Shown here piece by piece: positions 15,631 through 23,476 of a stretch of 40,549 nucleotides of DNA; position 1 is the first letter of the stretch, and the number at the start of each line of letters is the position of its first letter. Below the pieces are notes generated by a model. That model did not search any database. It was not told where the DNA came from and saw only the letters and a list, made by a program, of their open reading frames with translations. Origin of the DNA: Clostridia bacterium (GTDB lineage Bacteria > Bacillota > Clostridia > Oscillospirales > Acutalibacteraceae); the NCBI GenBank assembly GCA_900768075.1, contig CAAGBN010000007.1, positions 1 through 40,549 of the forward strand. The letters run 5' to 3'. The position numbers and the translations under genes were made by a program.

Positions 15631-17409
15631 TCATCTCGTGCCGCCGCCACTGCGACCGCCTCTGCCTCCACCGCCAAAGCTACCGCCACCGAAGCCTCTG
15701 CCTCCACCTCTATATGAACCGCTACTACGGTATGAGGCTGTGCGATAATAGTGACCGCTTACTGTGCCGTATCTTGTACTGCTGTAATTTCCCTCACTGT
15801 GCCTGATAGCCTTATACATAAGCTTTGCCGCCTGCTGAGCGAAAAGAATGTTCAGAGCATACAGTGTGATATAGTCATTTTCAGCGGGGTATGACTTTTC
15901 AAGCTCTTCTCTTATCTTGGTGCTTTCACCCAAAATAACGGAATATCTCATAGGTGTCTGCCACTGGTCATAGCCGTAATAATTAACAGCATTGTGGAGT
16001 GAGTACTCAGTGATATATTTCTTATAGCCGAGTATCTTTCTGACTTCCTGTTTGCCTTTTGCAGTGTAGGAAAGAGCACCCTTGAAAATCTTCTGTGAGC
16101 CTTTTATATCCGAAATGTTGATTTTATGCTCAGCTTCACTGAGATATTTCTCCATAATTTTACGGATAGTATAGAAGTTATCCTGAGCTCTTATTGTGAT
16201 TTCCCAAGGGTCGAGAATACGGTCATCTTTAGCTGAAAGGGAAAGAAATCTGTAAAATTCTTTCTGTGTATCGTTAAGAGCATCCTCTGAAGCTATAGTG
16301 TTAATGCTGAATTTCACATTACCCTTTGATATGGGTATCGGGTCATCTTTATCGGGCATTATTGGTGAGATAACACCAGCGTTCATCAAATCTAAAAGCA
16401 TCAGCGATAAAAGATTTTCATCGTCACTGAGTTCGAAGTCTTTGAGCATAAGATAAGCTCCTTCGATACCGAAAGTAGGCTCCGACTTGCAGATTTCGGG
16501 CTTTTTGGTTACCGAGTTGAGATAAAGCTTGTTAAAAATCTTCCAAAGTAATATTAAGGCAAAAGGTCCACCAACACTTATGACGAGAGCAAATATAAGA
16601 AGAAAATACTCATCCTCATACCATTTGCTCGAGCTTTTCTCAGGGATGTCTTTGCTAAAATAGTATTTGTCTAAAAAGTCACTGTTTATTTTTGCCTTTT
16701 TCTTTTCAGTGGTCAGGGGAGTGATGAGATCTTTTTTCAAGTATACCCTGAAAGCCATATGCTCATCTGATTCTAAAGCTGTTGTTGTTTTTCTTAAGTA
16801 ACAGCTCTTTTCATATATATCTTCACCGCTGTGCCTGAGTGAAAAAATATCACAGTTGCCGTATTGAGAAAACACACCGTCATCGAAGCTACCGTTTTTA
16901 AGCTCTTTGCCGTTAGCGAGTGAAATCTTAACAGAAATATCAGTAGGTCGTGTGCTTACATTTTTACTGAAAAGGCAGAAATATGTAGCATCAGCATCCT
17001 TATAAGCTGTAATGAGATTATCGATGGTGAAGCTTATGTAGTAGGTTTTTTCACCGTACTCGGTAATACCCCAACAAAGCTCGTAGCCGTCATCGTAGGT
17101 GATGATACCACATTTTCCAGCCTTTCCCTCAAAGCTGAGCGACGTGTCCCAGTCTGAAATATAGGTATAAGTCTTGTCTTCATCAGCAACTTTGAAGTTG
17201 CTGATTTTATATTTGCCCTCGTCGGGGAAGAAGTAATACACCTCTGTATCCGAATCGAAATTGCATTGCCATATCTGATAGATATCAGCTGAGCCGTCAT
17301 CGTTGATTACGATCTCAGCATCAATGTCTGACACCTCGTTTGCCGCTGCAGTAAAGCTCAGAAGTATAACAGAGCATATAACTACAGCGAGTATAAGTAG
17401 TTTCTTCAT
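15631..17409 (-). CDS. DUF2207-family predicted membrane protein
   Basis: The 592-residue protein has a signal peptide ending near A-A-A-N (residues 21-24), an extracytoplasmic beta-rich N-terminal domain with E-V-Y-Y-F-F-P and the pattern I-x-D-D-G-S-A-D-I, a membrane segment around residues 268-290 (L-L-I-F-A-L-V-I-S-V-G-G-P-F-A), a cytoplasmic domain, and a Gly/Arg/Ser-rich C-terminus. That architecture matches the DUF2207 (YciQ-like) family of unknown function. RBS AAAGGAGA lies before the ATG. The tail differs from the usual Gly/Ser tail by containing several Arg. It is convergent with the GDPD gene and divergent from the flavoprotein gene. Confidence 0.8.
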   Translation of the reverse strand: MKKLLILAVVICSVILLSFTAAANEVSDIDAEIVINDDGSADIYQIWQCNFDSDTEVYYFFPDEGKYKISNFKVADEDKTYTYISDWDTSLSFEGKAGKCGIITYDDGYELCWGITEYGEKTYYISFTIDNLITAYKDADATYFCLFSKNVSTRPTDISVKISLANGKELKNGSFDDGVFSQYGNCDIFSLRHSGEDIYEKSCYLRKTTTALESDEHMAFRVYLKKDLITPLTTEKKKAKINSDFLDKYYFSKDIPEKSSSKWYEDEYFLLIFALVISVGGPFALILLWKIFNKLYLNSVTKKPEICKSEPTFGIEGAYLMLKDFELSDDENLLSLMLLDLMNAGVISPIMPDKDDPIPISKGNVKFSINTIASEDALNDTQKEFYRFLSLSAKDDRILDPWEITIRAQDNFYTIRKIMEKYLSEAEHKINISDIKGSQKIFKGALSYTAKGKQEVRKILGYKKYITEYSLHNAVNYYGYDQWQTPMRYSVILGESTKIREELEKSYPAENDYITLYALNILFAQQAAKLMYKAIRHSEGNYSSTRYGTVSGHYYRTASYRSSGSYRGGGRGFGGGSFGGGGRGGRSGGGTR

Positions 17410-17438
17410 AAACCTTTCTCCTTTCAGTTTATATTGCT

Positions 17439-17467
17439 ATTATAGCATTTATTTTCAGATAAAGCAA
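17439..17467 (-). promoter_or_regulatory. Predicted promoter of the DUF2207 gene
   Basis: On the minus strand, TTGCTT (17467-17462) and TATAAT (17444-17439) are separated by 17 bases and lie about 30 bases before the start codon. Confidence 0.7.
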
Positions 17468-17500
17468 TAATAAACAGATGTCTGTAAAAAGATATTTTTC

Positions 17501-17529
17501 TTGCATTTCTCGTTCTTTTGATATATAAT
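17501..17529 (+). promoter_or_regulatory. Predicted promoter of the flavoprotein gene
   Basis: TTGCAT (17501-17506) and TATAAT (17524-17529) have a 17-base spacer and lie 37 bases before the start codon. Together with the minus-strand promoter this forms a compact divergent control region. Confidence 0.7.
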
Positions 17530-17566
17530 TATCAGTTAGAACACAATAAATTTCAGGAGTAAACCT

Positions 17567-18799
17567 ATGAGCGAAAAAGTAATAGTTGTCGGTGCAGGTG
17601 CGGCAGGTCTTATGGCTGCAGGTACTGCCGCCGAAAGAGGATTTGATGTCCTCCTCATTGAAAGAAATGACAAGGTTGCAAGAAAGGTTATGATTACGGG
17701 TAAGGGTCGCTGTAATGTTACCAACAACTGTAATCTCATCAACGACCTTATTGCAAATGTGCCCACCAACGGCAGATTTTTATACGGTGCATTTTCTAAG
17801 TTTATGCCATCTGATACCATAGACTTTTTCGAGGATATGGGTGTACCTCTCAAGGTTGAAAGAGGCAACAGAGTTTTCCCTGTGTCCGATAAGGCTATGG
17901 ATATAGTCGATGCTCTAAATGCCTATGCTCAGGATGCAGGTGTTAAGCGTATCAAGGGCAGAGTAACAGAGCTTATTATAGAAGACGGCAGAGTAGGCGG
18001 GGTAAAAACCGAAGACGGTCAGGAATATCCCGCCGATAAGGTTATTGTCGCAACAGGCGGTAAGTCATATCCTCTTACGGGCTCAACAGGCGACGGTTAT
18101 GAATTGGCCAAGCAGGCAGGTCACACCATAGTTGACCTCAAGCCTTCTCTTGTACCTCTCAACTGTCACGAGGGATTCTGTATGGATTTGCAGGGTCTTT
18201 CACTTCGTAATGTTGAGATCACCGTTATGGATATGGATAATTACAAAGAGGTTTACAAGGACTTCGGTGAAATGCTCTTCACTCACTTCGGTGTATCGGG
18301 GCCGCTGATTCTTTCAGCAAGCTCACATATGAAGGATATCCGAGAGAGAAAGTACGAGATTCACATTGACCTTAAGCCTGCTCTTTCATATGAACAGCTT
18401 GATAAGAGAATTCAGAGAGATTTCCTCGAGAATGCAAATAAGAATTTCATCAATGCTTTGGATGCACTTCTTCCCAAGAAGATTGTGCCGATTATAGTTA
18501 AGCTGACAGGTATCAAGCCCTCAACCAAGGTTAATCAGGTTACTAAGGAAATGAGAGCTAAGCTTGTAAATATTCTTAAAGACCTCAAGGTGACAGTTAT
18601 GTCCTTCAGACCAATTGAAGAGGCGATTGTGACTTCAGGTGGTGTAAGCACCAAAGAGCTTGATCCCAAAAGTATGCAGTCGAAGCTTGTTGAAGGTCTT
18701 TACTTTGCAGGTGAGGTTATTGATGTTGACGCTTACACAGGCGGATTTAACTTGCAGATTGCCTTCTCAACAGGTATGTGTGCAGCAAACAGCTTATAA
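17567..18799 (+). CDS. BaiN/HI0933-like FAD-dependent oxidoreductase
   Basis: The 410-residue flavoprotein has an N-terminal Rossmann motif V-V-G-A-G-A-A-G-L-M-A-A and the family-specific segment K-V-M-I-T-G-K-G-R-C-N-V-T-N-N near residues 43-57. The internal A-T-G-G-K-S-Y-P-L-T-G-S-T-G-D-G and the C-terminal G-E-V-I-D-V-D-A-Y-T-G-G-F-N-L-Q-I-A-F-S-T-G motifs close the FAD site. This is the YhiN/HI0933 family, which includes BaiN, a proposed bile-acid reductase in Clostridium scindens; most members have no proven substrate, so bile-acid activity should not be assumed here. RBS CAGGAG precedes the ATG. Confidence 0.88.
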   Translation: MSEKVIVVGAGAAGLMAAGTAAERGFDVLLIERNDKVARKVMITGKGRCNVTNNCNLINDLIANVPTNGRFLYGAFSKFMPSDTIDFFEDMGVPLKVERGNRVFPVSDKAMDIVDALNAYAQDAGVKRIKGRVTELIIEDGRVGGVKTEDGQEYPADKVIVATGGKSYPLTGSTGDGYELAKQAGHTIVDLKPSLVPLNCHEGFCMDLQGLSLRNVEITVMDMDNYKEVYKDFGEMLFTHFGVSGPLILSASSHMKDIRERKYEIHIDLKPALSYEQLDKRIQRDFLENANKNFINALDALLPKKIVPIIVKLTGIKPSTKVNQVTKEMRAKLVNILKDLKVTVMSFRPIEEAIVTSGGVSTKELDPKSMQSKLVEGLYFAGEVIDVDAYTGGFNLQIAFSTGMCAANSL

Positions 18800-18816
18800 A
18801 ATCAAATCTCATTTTT

Positions 18817-18860
18817 CATTCTTTTTCCGCAATAGGAAAAAGAATGCCACGAGGCGAGCG
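18817..18860. repeat. Composite hairpin unit, copy 3
   Basis: CATTCTTTTTCC pairs with GGAAAAAGAATG around a GCAATA loop, followed by CCACGAGGCGAGCG. The stem differs from the copies at 9261 and 14665 but is still fully paired, and the GCC...GGCGAG tail is shared. The TCGATAT array begins directly after it. Confidence 0.75.
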
Positions 18861-18865
18861 AATAT

Positions 18866-18967
18866 GTCAGCTTCGCTGACTCGATATGTTGCTGAAGCAA
18901 CTCTATATATTGCCTCACGGCAATTCGATATGTTGTCTGCGATAACTCGATATACACCTGACGGTGC
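18866..18967. repeat. TCGATAT hairpin array, copy 2 (five hairpins)
   Basis: Five small hairpins are separated by the heptamer at 18881, 18902 (variant TCTATAT), 18925 and 18947. The stems are GTCAGC/GCTGAC, GTTGCT/AGCAAC, ATTGCC/GGCAAT, GTTGTC/GATAAC (one G-T pair) and CACC/GGTG. The third stem and the ending GGTGCGAGAATT are the same as in the ispG copy. It ends 28 bases before the cmk start, so it would lie in the leader of the cmk transcript if transcription starts upstream. Confidence 0.85.
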
Positions 18968-18994
18968 GAGAATTTATAATAAGGAGAAACAACT

Positions 18995-19666
18995 ATGAGT
19001 ATTATCAACGTTGCTATTGACGGACCTGCAGGTGCAGGTAAAAGTACAATTTCAAGAGCTGCAGCTAAAGAACTTGGTTTTATCTATATTGATACAGGTG
19101 CTCTATACAGAACTGTAGGTCTCAATGCTTTGAGAAAGGGTGCAGATGTAAATGACAGAGAATCTGTTATTGCAACTCTTACCGACGACCTTAAGGTTGA
19201 GCTTCGCTTCATTGACGGTGAGCAGAGAATGTTCCTGAATGACGAAGATGTTTCCGATAAAATCAGAACACCTGAGGTTTCATCGGCTGCATCTATTACT
19301 TCAGCTGTGCCCGAGGTAAGAAAGTATCTCTTCGATTTACAGAAGAATCTTGCTAAAAACAACAACTGCATTATGGACGGCAGAGATATCGGTACTGTTG
19401 TGCTTCCTGATGCAAAGGTTAAAATTTTCCTTACAGCTTCACCTGAAGCAAGAGCTCAGAGAAGATATGATGAGCTTATTGAAAAAGGTATGGATGTAAA
19501 ATACGACGATGTGATTGCTGATATGATTAAGCGTGACTACGATGATTCTCATAGAGCTATCGCACCCTTAAAGCAGGCTGACGATGCTATTTTAGCTGAT
19601 ACCAGCGGCAACACTCTCGAAGAGTCAATCGCTTTAATAATTAAGTTAATTAAGGACAACATATAA
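18995..19666 (+). CDS. cmk: Cytidylate kinase
   Basis: This 223-residue NMP kinase phosphorylates CMP and dCMP. The P-loop G-P-A-G-A-G-K-S-T is at residues 10-18, followed by Y-I-D-T-G-A-L-Y-R and the G-R-D-I-G-T-V-V-L-P-D-A motif; the lid region shows R-A-Q-R-R-Y-D-E. Length is typical. RBS AAGGAGA lies before the ATG. It opens the cmk-plsC-ispH/rpsA cluster common in Clostridia. Confidence 0.97.
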   Translation: MSIINVAIDGPAGAGKSTISRAAAKELGFIYIDTGALYRTVGLNALRKGADVNDRESVIATLTDDLKVELRFIDGEQRMFLNDEDVSDKIRTPEVSSAASITSAVPEVRKYLFDLQKNLAKNNNCIMDGRDIGTVVLPDAKVKIFLTASPEARAQRRYDELIEKGMDVKYDDVIADMIKRDYDDSHRAIAPLKQADDAILADTSGNTLEESIALIIKLIKDNI

Positions 19667-19693
19667 GTAAATCTTATATGGGAGTCGGTAAAT

Positions 19694-20332
19694 TTGCATT
19701 TTGATTACCAAAAGAAAGAAGACAGAAGCTTATACAAAATAGCATTGCCTTTTATCAAGGCTTTTGCCAATGTCAACTACAAAATAAGCTGTTACGGTCA
19801 GGAGAACATTCCGAAGAAAAAAAGACGGCTGATAATTGCCTGTAACCATATTTCCTTTGCGGACCCATCCGTGATAATCAGCTTCTTTCCTTACTCGATA
19901 CACTTTATTGCTAAGAGTGAGATATTTGAAAATCCTGTTACGGCTTTCTTTGCGAGTAATCTCAACGCTTTTCCCGTAAGACGTGGGTTAAGCGACCGTA
20001 ATGCAATTAAATATGCCTGCGATATTCTCGATCAGGATAAAATATTAGGTATCTTTCCTGAGGGCAGACGTGTACGCTCGGCTATACCTGAAAAGGCGAA
20101 GAGGGGAGTAGCTTTTATTTCTAAGCGTACGGGGGCAGATGTACTGCCTGCAAGCCTCTATCTCGATACAAAAGAAGATGTTGTCAGACCAAAGCTGACC
20201 TTAAGATTCGGCAGGGTACTGAAAAACTCTGAGCTTTTTGACAACGACAAAAGTCTTGATGAGGTCGCAGATATGATAATGAATGAAATTGAAAAATTAT
20301 GGGAGTTAGGCCATGGAAATACGAGTAGCTGA
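19694..20332 (+). CDS. plsC: 1-acyl-sn-glycerol-3-phosphate acyltransferase
   Basis: This 212-residue acyltransferase makes phosphatidate from lysophosphatidate. The catalytic N-H-x-x-x-x-D motif is N-H-I-S-F-A-D at 51-57 and the glycerophosphate-binding motif F-P-E-G-R lies at 121-125. The start is a TTG at 19694 with GGGAG about 10 bases upstream; no ATG lies near the conserved N-terminus, so TTG is the best choice. The gene sits 27 bases after cmk and overlaps the next gene by 20 bases, indicating translational coupling. Confidence 0.92.
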   Translation: MHFDYQKKEDRSLYKIALPFIKAFANVNYKISCYGQENIPKKKRRLIIACNHISFADPSVIISFFPYSIHFIAKSEIFENPVTAFFASNLNAFPVRRGLSDRNAIKYACDILDQDKILGIFPEGRRVRSAIPEKAKRGVAFISKRTGADVLPASLYLDTKEDVVRPKLTLRFGRVLKNSELFDNDKSLDEVADMIMNEIEKLWELGHGNTSS

Positions 20333-22364
20333 AACGGCGGGCTTTTGTTTCGGTGTGAACAGAGCTGTGAGTATTCTTTATAAAATGATTGATGAGGGCA
20401 AGAAGGTCTGCACCTTAGGCCCCATTATTCATAATCCTCAGGTTATTGAAGATATGCAGTCAAAGGGTGTGCGTATTATATCTGATGTCAGTGAGGTGCC
20501 CGAGGGATACGAGGTGGTTATACGTGCTCACGGTGTTACTAAAGAAACCATTGAAAGCCTCGAAATGTCAGGGGTAAAATTTACCGATGCAACCTGTCCC
20601 TATGTGCTGAAAATTCATAGAATTATCAAAGAGCAGACAAATGAAAATGATATAGTTTTAATTGCAGGTGACGGTGAGCATCCTGAGGTAAAGGGCTTTT
20701 CAAGTCACTGCAAGGGTGAGTATTACACCTTCAAAAATATTGATGAGCTTCAGGCTATACTTGATGATAATGGCAATTTCGAAAATAAGCAGATTTATTT
20801 GTTAGCTCAGACAACTTTTTCCGTAAAAGAATGGAAAAATTGCTTAAAAATTATTCAAAAACTATGTACAAATCCAATTTATTTTGATACAATATGTAGA
20901 GCTACCCAGGAAAGACAGGATGAAGCAGGTGCTTTATCTCAGTGGGCTGACGTAATGCTTGTTATCGGCGGTAATTTCAGCTCAAACACAGTTAAGCTTA
21001 AGAATGTCTGTGAGGAGAACACAAGGGCATATCTTATTGAGAGGGTAGAAGATTTGCAACCTGTTGATTTTTCGGGCTGTAATAAAATAGGTATAACAGC
21101 AGGGGCATCCACACCTGCACGAATTATAAAGGAGGTTAAAGTTATTATGACAGAGAACTTTAACGAAATGCAAACAAATAAATCGAAGGAGACACAGGAT
21201 CAGGAGCTTTTCTTAGCTGCAGTAGACAGCATGGATAATACAAGCACAAGTCAGAATGTAGTTGGCGTTGTTGTTAGTATCGCGCCCAATGAGATTCAGG
21301 TTGATATCGGCAGAAAGTATGCCGGCTTCATTCCCAGAGACGAATACAGTAACGACCCCACAGCTGACCCCATGCAGGAACTCAAGGTCGGCGACAAGCT
21401 TAACCTCACTATCATGTCAACAAATGACAATGAAGGCACAATGAAGCTCTCAAAGCGTATCTATGACAGAAAAGCTTCATGGCAGAATATCCTCAACGCT
21501 AAGGACAGCGAAGAGGTTATGGAGGCTGTTGTTGCTGAAGTTGTTAAGGGTGGTATTATTGTATACCCCATGGGCTCAAGAGTATTCATTCCTGCTTCAC
21601 TTACAGGTGTTGCAAGAGGTGAAGAACTTGACGTACTTCTCAAGCAGACAGTTAAGTTCAGAATCATCGACATCGATGAAAGAAAGAGACGCGTTATCGG
21701 TTCAATCCGCAGCGTATCAAACGAAGCTCGCAAGGCTGCTGCTGATGCTTTCTGGGCAACTGCTGAAGAAGGCAAGACTTACACAGGTACTGTAAGATCA
21801 CTTACAAACTACGGTGCATTTGTTGATCTCGGCGGCGTTGAAGGTATGATACATATCTCAGAACTCGCTTGGACAAAGATTAAGCATCCCTCAGAAATCG
21901 TTAACGTTGGTGACACTGTAGAAGTTTACATCAAGGCTATCGAAGTTAAGGATGACGAAAAGAAAAAGATTTCTCTTGGTTACAAGAAGATCGAAGACGA
22001 TCCCTGGCAGATTTTCACAAGCAAGTATGCTGTAGGTGATATCGCTGATGTAGAAATCCAGGGTCTTGCAACATTCGGTGCATTTGCTAAGATTGTTGAA
22101 GATGTTAAGGGTCTTATCCACATTTCACAGATCGCTGACAGACACATCGCTTCTCCCAAAGAAGTTCTTACAATCGGCGACGTTGTTAAGGCTAAGATTA
22201 CAGAAATCGACTATGACAGAAAGCGCGTAAGCCTTTCAATCAGAGCTCTTATCGAAAAGGATGAGAACACAGAAGTTGAAAGCTACGAAGAGTACGCTCC
22301 CGCTGCAGAAGCTACAGTTGAAGAAGCTGTTGAAGCTGCAATCGAAGCTGCTGACGCTGAATAA
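20313..22364 (+). CDS. ispH: IspH (HMBPP reductase) fused to ribosomal protein S1
   Basis: The 683-residue fusion is known from Clostridia. Residues 1 to about 280 are IspH, the last MEP-pathway enzyme, with [4Fe-4S] cysteines C12 (A-G-F-C-F-G-V), C95 (D-A-T-C-P-Y) and C195 (D-T-I-C-R-A-T). Residues from about 310 contain four S1 RNA-binding repeats, the later two showing N-Y-G-A-F-V-D-L and T-F-G-A-F-A-K-I, and an acidic tail. Inside the gene AAAGGAGG (21128-21135) stands 11 bases before an in-frame ATG at 21147 (Met279), so a free S1 protein may also be made. The upstream start at 20313 lies within the end of plsC with GGGAG before it. A strong terminator follows. Confidence 0.96.
   Translation: MEIRVAETAGFCFGVNRAVSILYKMIDEGKKVCTLGPIIHNPQVIEDMQSKGVRIISDVSEVPEGYEVVIRAHGVTKETIESLEMSGVKFTDATCPYVLKIHRIIKEQTNENDIVLIAGDGEHPEVKGFSSHCKGEYYTFKNIDELQAILDDNGNFENKQIYLLAQTTFSVKEWKNCLKIIQKLCTNPIYFDTICRATQERQDEAGALSQWADVMLVIGGNFSSNTVKLKNVCEENTRAYLIERVEDLQPVDFSGCNKIGITAGASTPARIIKEVKVIMTENFNEMQTNKSKETQDQELFLAAVDSMDNTSTSQNVVGVVVSIAPNEIQVDIGRKYAGFIPRDEYSNDPTADPMQELKVGDKLNLTIMSTNDNEGTMKLSKRIYDRKASWQNILNAKDSEEVMEAVVAEVVKGGIIVYPMGSRVFIPASLTGVARGEELDVLLKQTVKFRIIDIDERKRRVIGSIRSVSNEARKAAADAFWATAEEGKTYTGTVRSLTNYGAFVDLGGVEGMIHISELAWTKIKHPSEIVNVGDTVEVYIKAIEVKDDEKKKISLGYKKIEDDPWQIFTSKYAVGDIADVEIQGLATFGAFAKIVEDVKGLIHISQIADRHIASPKEVLTIGDVVKAKITEIDYDRKRVSLSIRALIEKDENTEVESYEEYAPAAEATVEEAVEAAIEAADAE
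21128..21149 (+). promoter_or_regulatory. Internal ribosome binding site and start codon at the IspH/S1 junction
   Basis: An eight-base AAAGGAGG is followed after 11 bases by ATG in the frame of the fusion. It is a stronger Shine-Dalgarno match than the one before the ispH start (GGGAG). It sits at the end of the IspH domain and before the first S1 repeat, where an independent rpsA start would be expected. Confidence 0.6.
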
Positions 22365-22377
22365 TTAAACTCTTACG

Positions 22378-22413
22378 GTACTCTGCCGAAATATCGGCAG
22401 AGTACTTTTTTAT
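22378..22413 (+). terminator. Intrinsic terminator after ispH-rpsA
   Basis: A perfect 12-bp stem (22378-22389 with 22394-22405) with an AATA loop is followed by six T residues. This ends the cmk-plsC-ispH/rpsA transcript. Confidence 0.93.
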
Positions 22414-22438
22414 TTGGTTCCTGCAAGAGGTGGGAGGC

Positions 22439-22510
22439 GGCTCCATACCCGAACTGCGTTCGGGTCGGCTACGGCCGTAGCCGTAAATCGCTGCGCGATT
22501 TAATGGAGCC
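22439..22510. repeat. Four-way-junction (cloverleaf) palindromic element, copy 1
   Basis: Outer arms GGCTCCAT and ATGGAGCC enclose three contiguous hairpins: ACCCGAAC/GTTCGGGT, CGGCTACG/CGTAGCCG and TAAATCGC/GCGATTTA, all 8-bp stems with 2-3 base loops. No base between the stems is unpaired, so the 72-base unit can fold into a complete cruciform in DNA or RNA. Copy 2 at 26849-26921 is its reverse complement with changed loops. It lies just after a terminator. Confidence 0.9.
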
Positions 22511-22555
22511 ACCGAACCAACCGCCACCGTCTGACTTTCTTTAAATAATAACAGG

Positions 22556-22584
22556 TTGACACAGAGGGTAAAAGTGTTTAGAAT
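22556..22584 (+). promoter_or_regulatory. Predicted promoter of the GNAT-like gene
   Basis: TTGACA (22556-22561) and TAGAAT (22579-22584) have a 17-base spacer, 32 bases before the chosen start codon. The TTG of this -35 box is also in frame with the gene, but it is best read as promoter rather than start codon. Confidence 0.75.
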
Positions 22585-22615
22585 AGTATCAGCTTATAAT
22601 TCAGGGAGAAAGAAA

Positions 22616-23410
22616 ATGCTGACACTTGCAAGAAAGATAGGACTTGATGAATCGGTTATTGCCGAAGTTGAAAGACTGATGCTCACTAAAAACAGATATA
22701 TTACTACCTTGTCCGAAAAATGTATAACCAAAGGTTTTCATAATCTTAAAGGTAAATCACCTATGACAGCACTTGCTGTTATATTAAGTCTTGCTGTTAA
22801 TATCAAAGCTAAATATGATGAATTCGGTATAGATGAAGAGATATATTATAACACTATGAGTGATATTAAAATTTGGTGTGAAAAGGCAGATAATAAAGGC
22901 ATCAGAGAATATATGTGGTTTAAAAATCACCTTAAGTTTGAGCTTTTCAGACTTGGCAGACTGCAGTTTCAGATATATCCCTGTAAAAATAAAACTCTGC
23001 TATATAATAAATTACCGTTTTCTTACGGCGATAATCTGATTTATATTCATATACCTGAGGGTGAAAAATTAAATCAGGACAAGTGCGAGGAGTCTATTTT
23101 AAAAGCGAAAGAGTTTTTTAGCAGATATTTCTCTGAGTATAAATATGATTACTATTTCTGTGAAAGCTGGCTTTTATTTGAGGGTAACAGAGACTTTATG
23201 GCTAAAGAAAGCAATATAGTGAGATTTATGTCTTTGTTTGATATTTGCTACAGCGTTAAAATTGATGCTCAGGCCATAGAGAGAATTTACGGCAAACGAA
23301 AGCTGTTTAAGAAAAATTACACTGAAAGCACTGATTTGCAAAAACATGCCAAGGCTTATATGCTTAAGGGAAACAGACTTGGTATTGGTGTAGCGGTGCG
23401 CAAAAAGTAA
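22616..23410 (+). CDS. Probable GNAT-like acyltransferase-domain protein of unknown substrate
   Basis: The protein is 264 residues from the ATG at 22616, which follows AGGGAGAAAG. The segments N-H-L-K-F-E-L-F-R-L-G-R-L-Q-F-Q (about 104-119), I-Y-I-H-I-P-E-G-E-K-L (about 142-152) and C-E-S-W-L-L (about 183-188) resemble a two-part acyltransferase family (an N-terminal helical domain plus a GNAT-like C-terminal domain) annotated in Clostridia. That assignment is from memory of the motifs and is moderate only. No signal peptide or membrane segment is visible. It has its own promoter and a further promoter follows before the glycosyltransferases, so it is probably transcribed alone. Confidence 0.55.
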   Translation: MLTLARKIGLDESVIAEVERLMLTKNRYITTLSEKCITKGFHNLKGKSPMTALAVILSLAVNIKAKYDEFGIDEEIYYNTMSDIKIWCEKADNKGIREYMWFKNHLKFELFRLGRLQFQIYPCKNKTLLYNKLPFSYGDNLIYIHIPEGEKLNQDKCEESILKAKEFFSRYFSEYKYDYYFCESWLLFEGNRDFMAKESNIVRFMSLFDICYSVKIDAQAIERIYGKRKLFKKNYTESTDLQKHAKAYMLKGNRLGIGVAVRKK

Positions 23411-23418
23411 CGTAATTA

Positions 23419-23447
23419 TTGAAAAAAACTAAATTTTATGCTATACT
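23419..23447 (+). promoter_or_regulatory. Predicted promoter of the glycosyltransferase operon
   Basis: TTGAAA (23419-23424) and TATACT (23442-23447) are 17 bases apart and lie 29 bases before the first glycosyltransferase start codon. Confidence 0.7.
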
Positions 23448-23476
23448 GAAAAAAGAACTTTAAAGGAGATGAGATA

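Noticed and set aside
15611..15632. GAATTCATAATTCCGAATTCAT palindrome after the GDPD gene as an independent operator
   Set aside because: It looks like a short fragment of the AATTATGAAT arm family and lies at the 3' ends of convergent genes.
17567..18799. Calling the flavoprotein a bile-acid reductase
   Set aside because: The match is to the broad HI0933/BaiN family and no bai-type neighbours are present, so the specific activity is not supported.
22556..22615. TTG start for the GNAT-like gene
   Set aside because: The TTG is part of a TTGACA -35 box with a matching -10 box 17 bases later; the ATG at 22616 has a good ribosome binding site.
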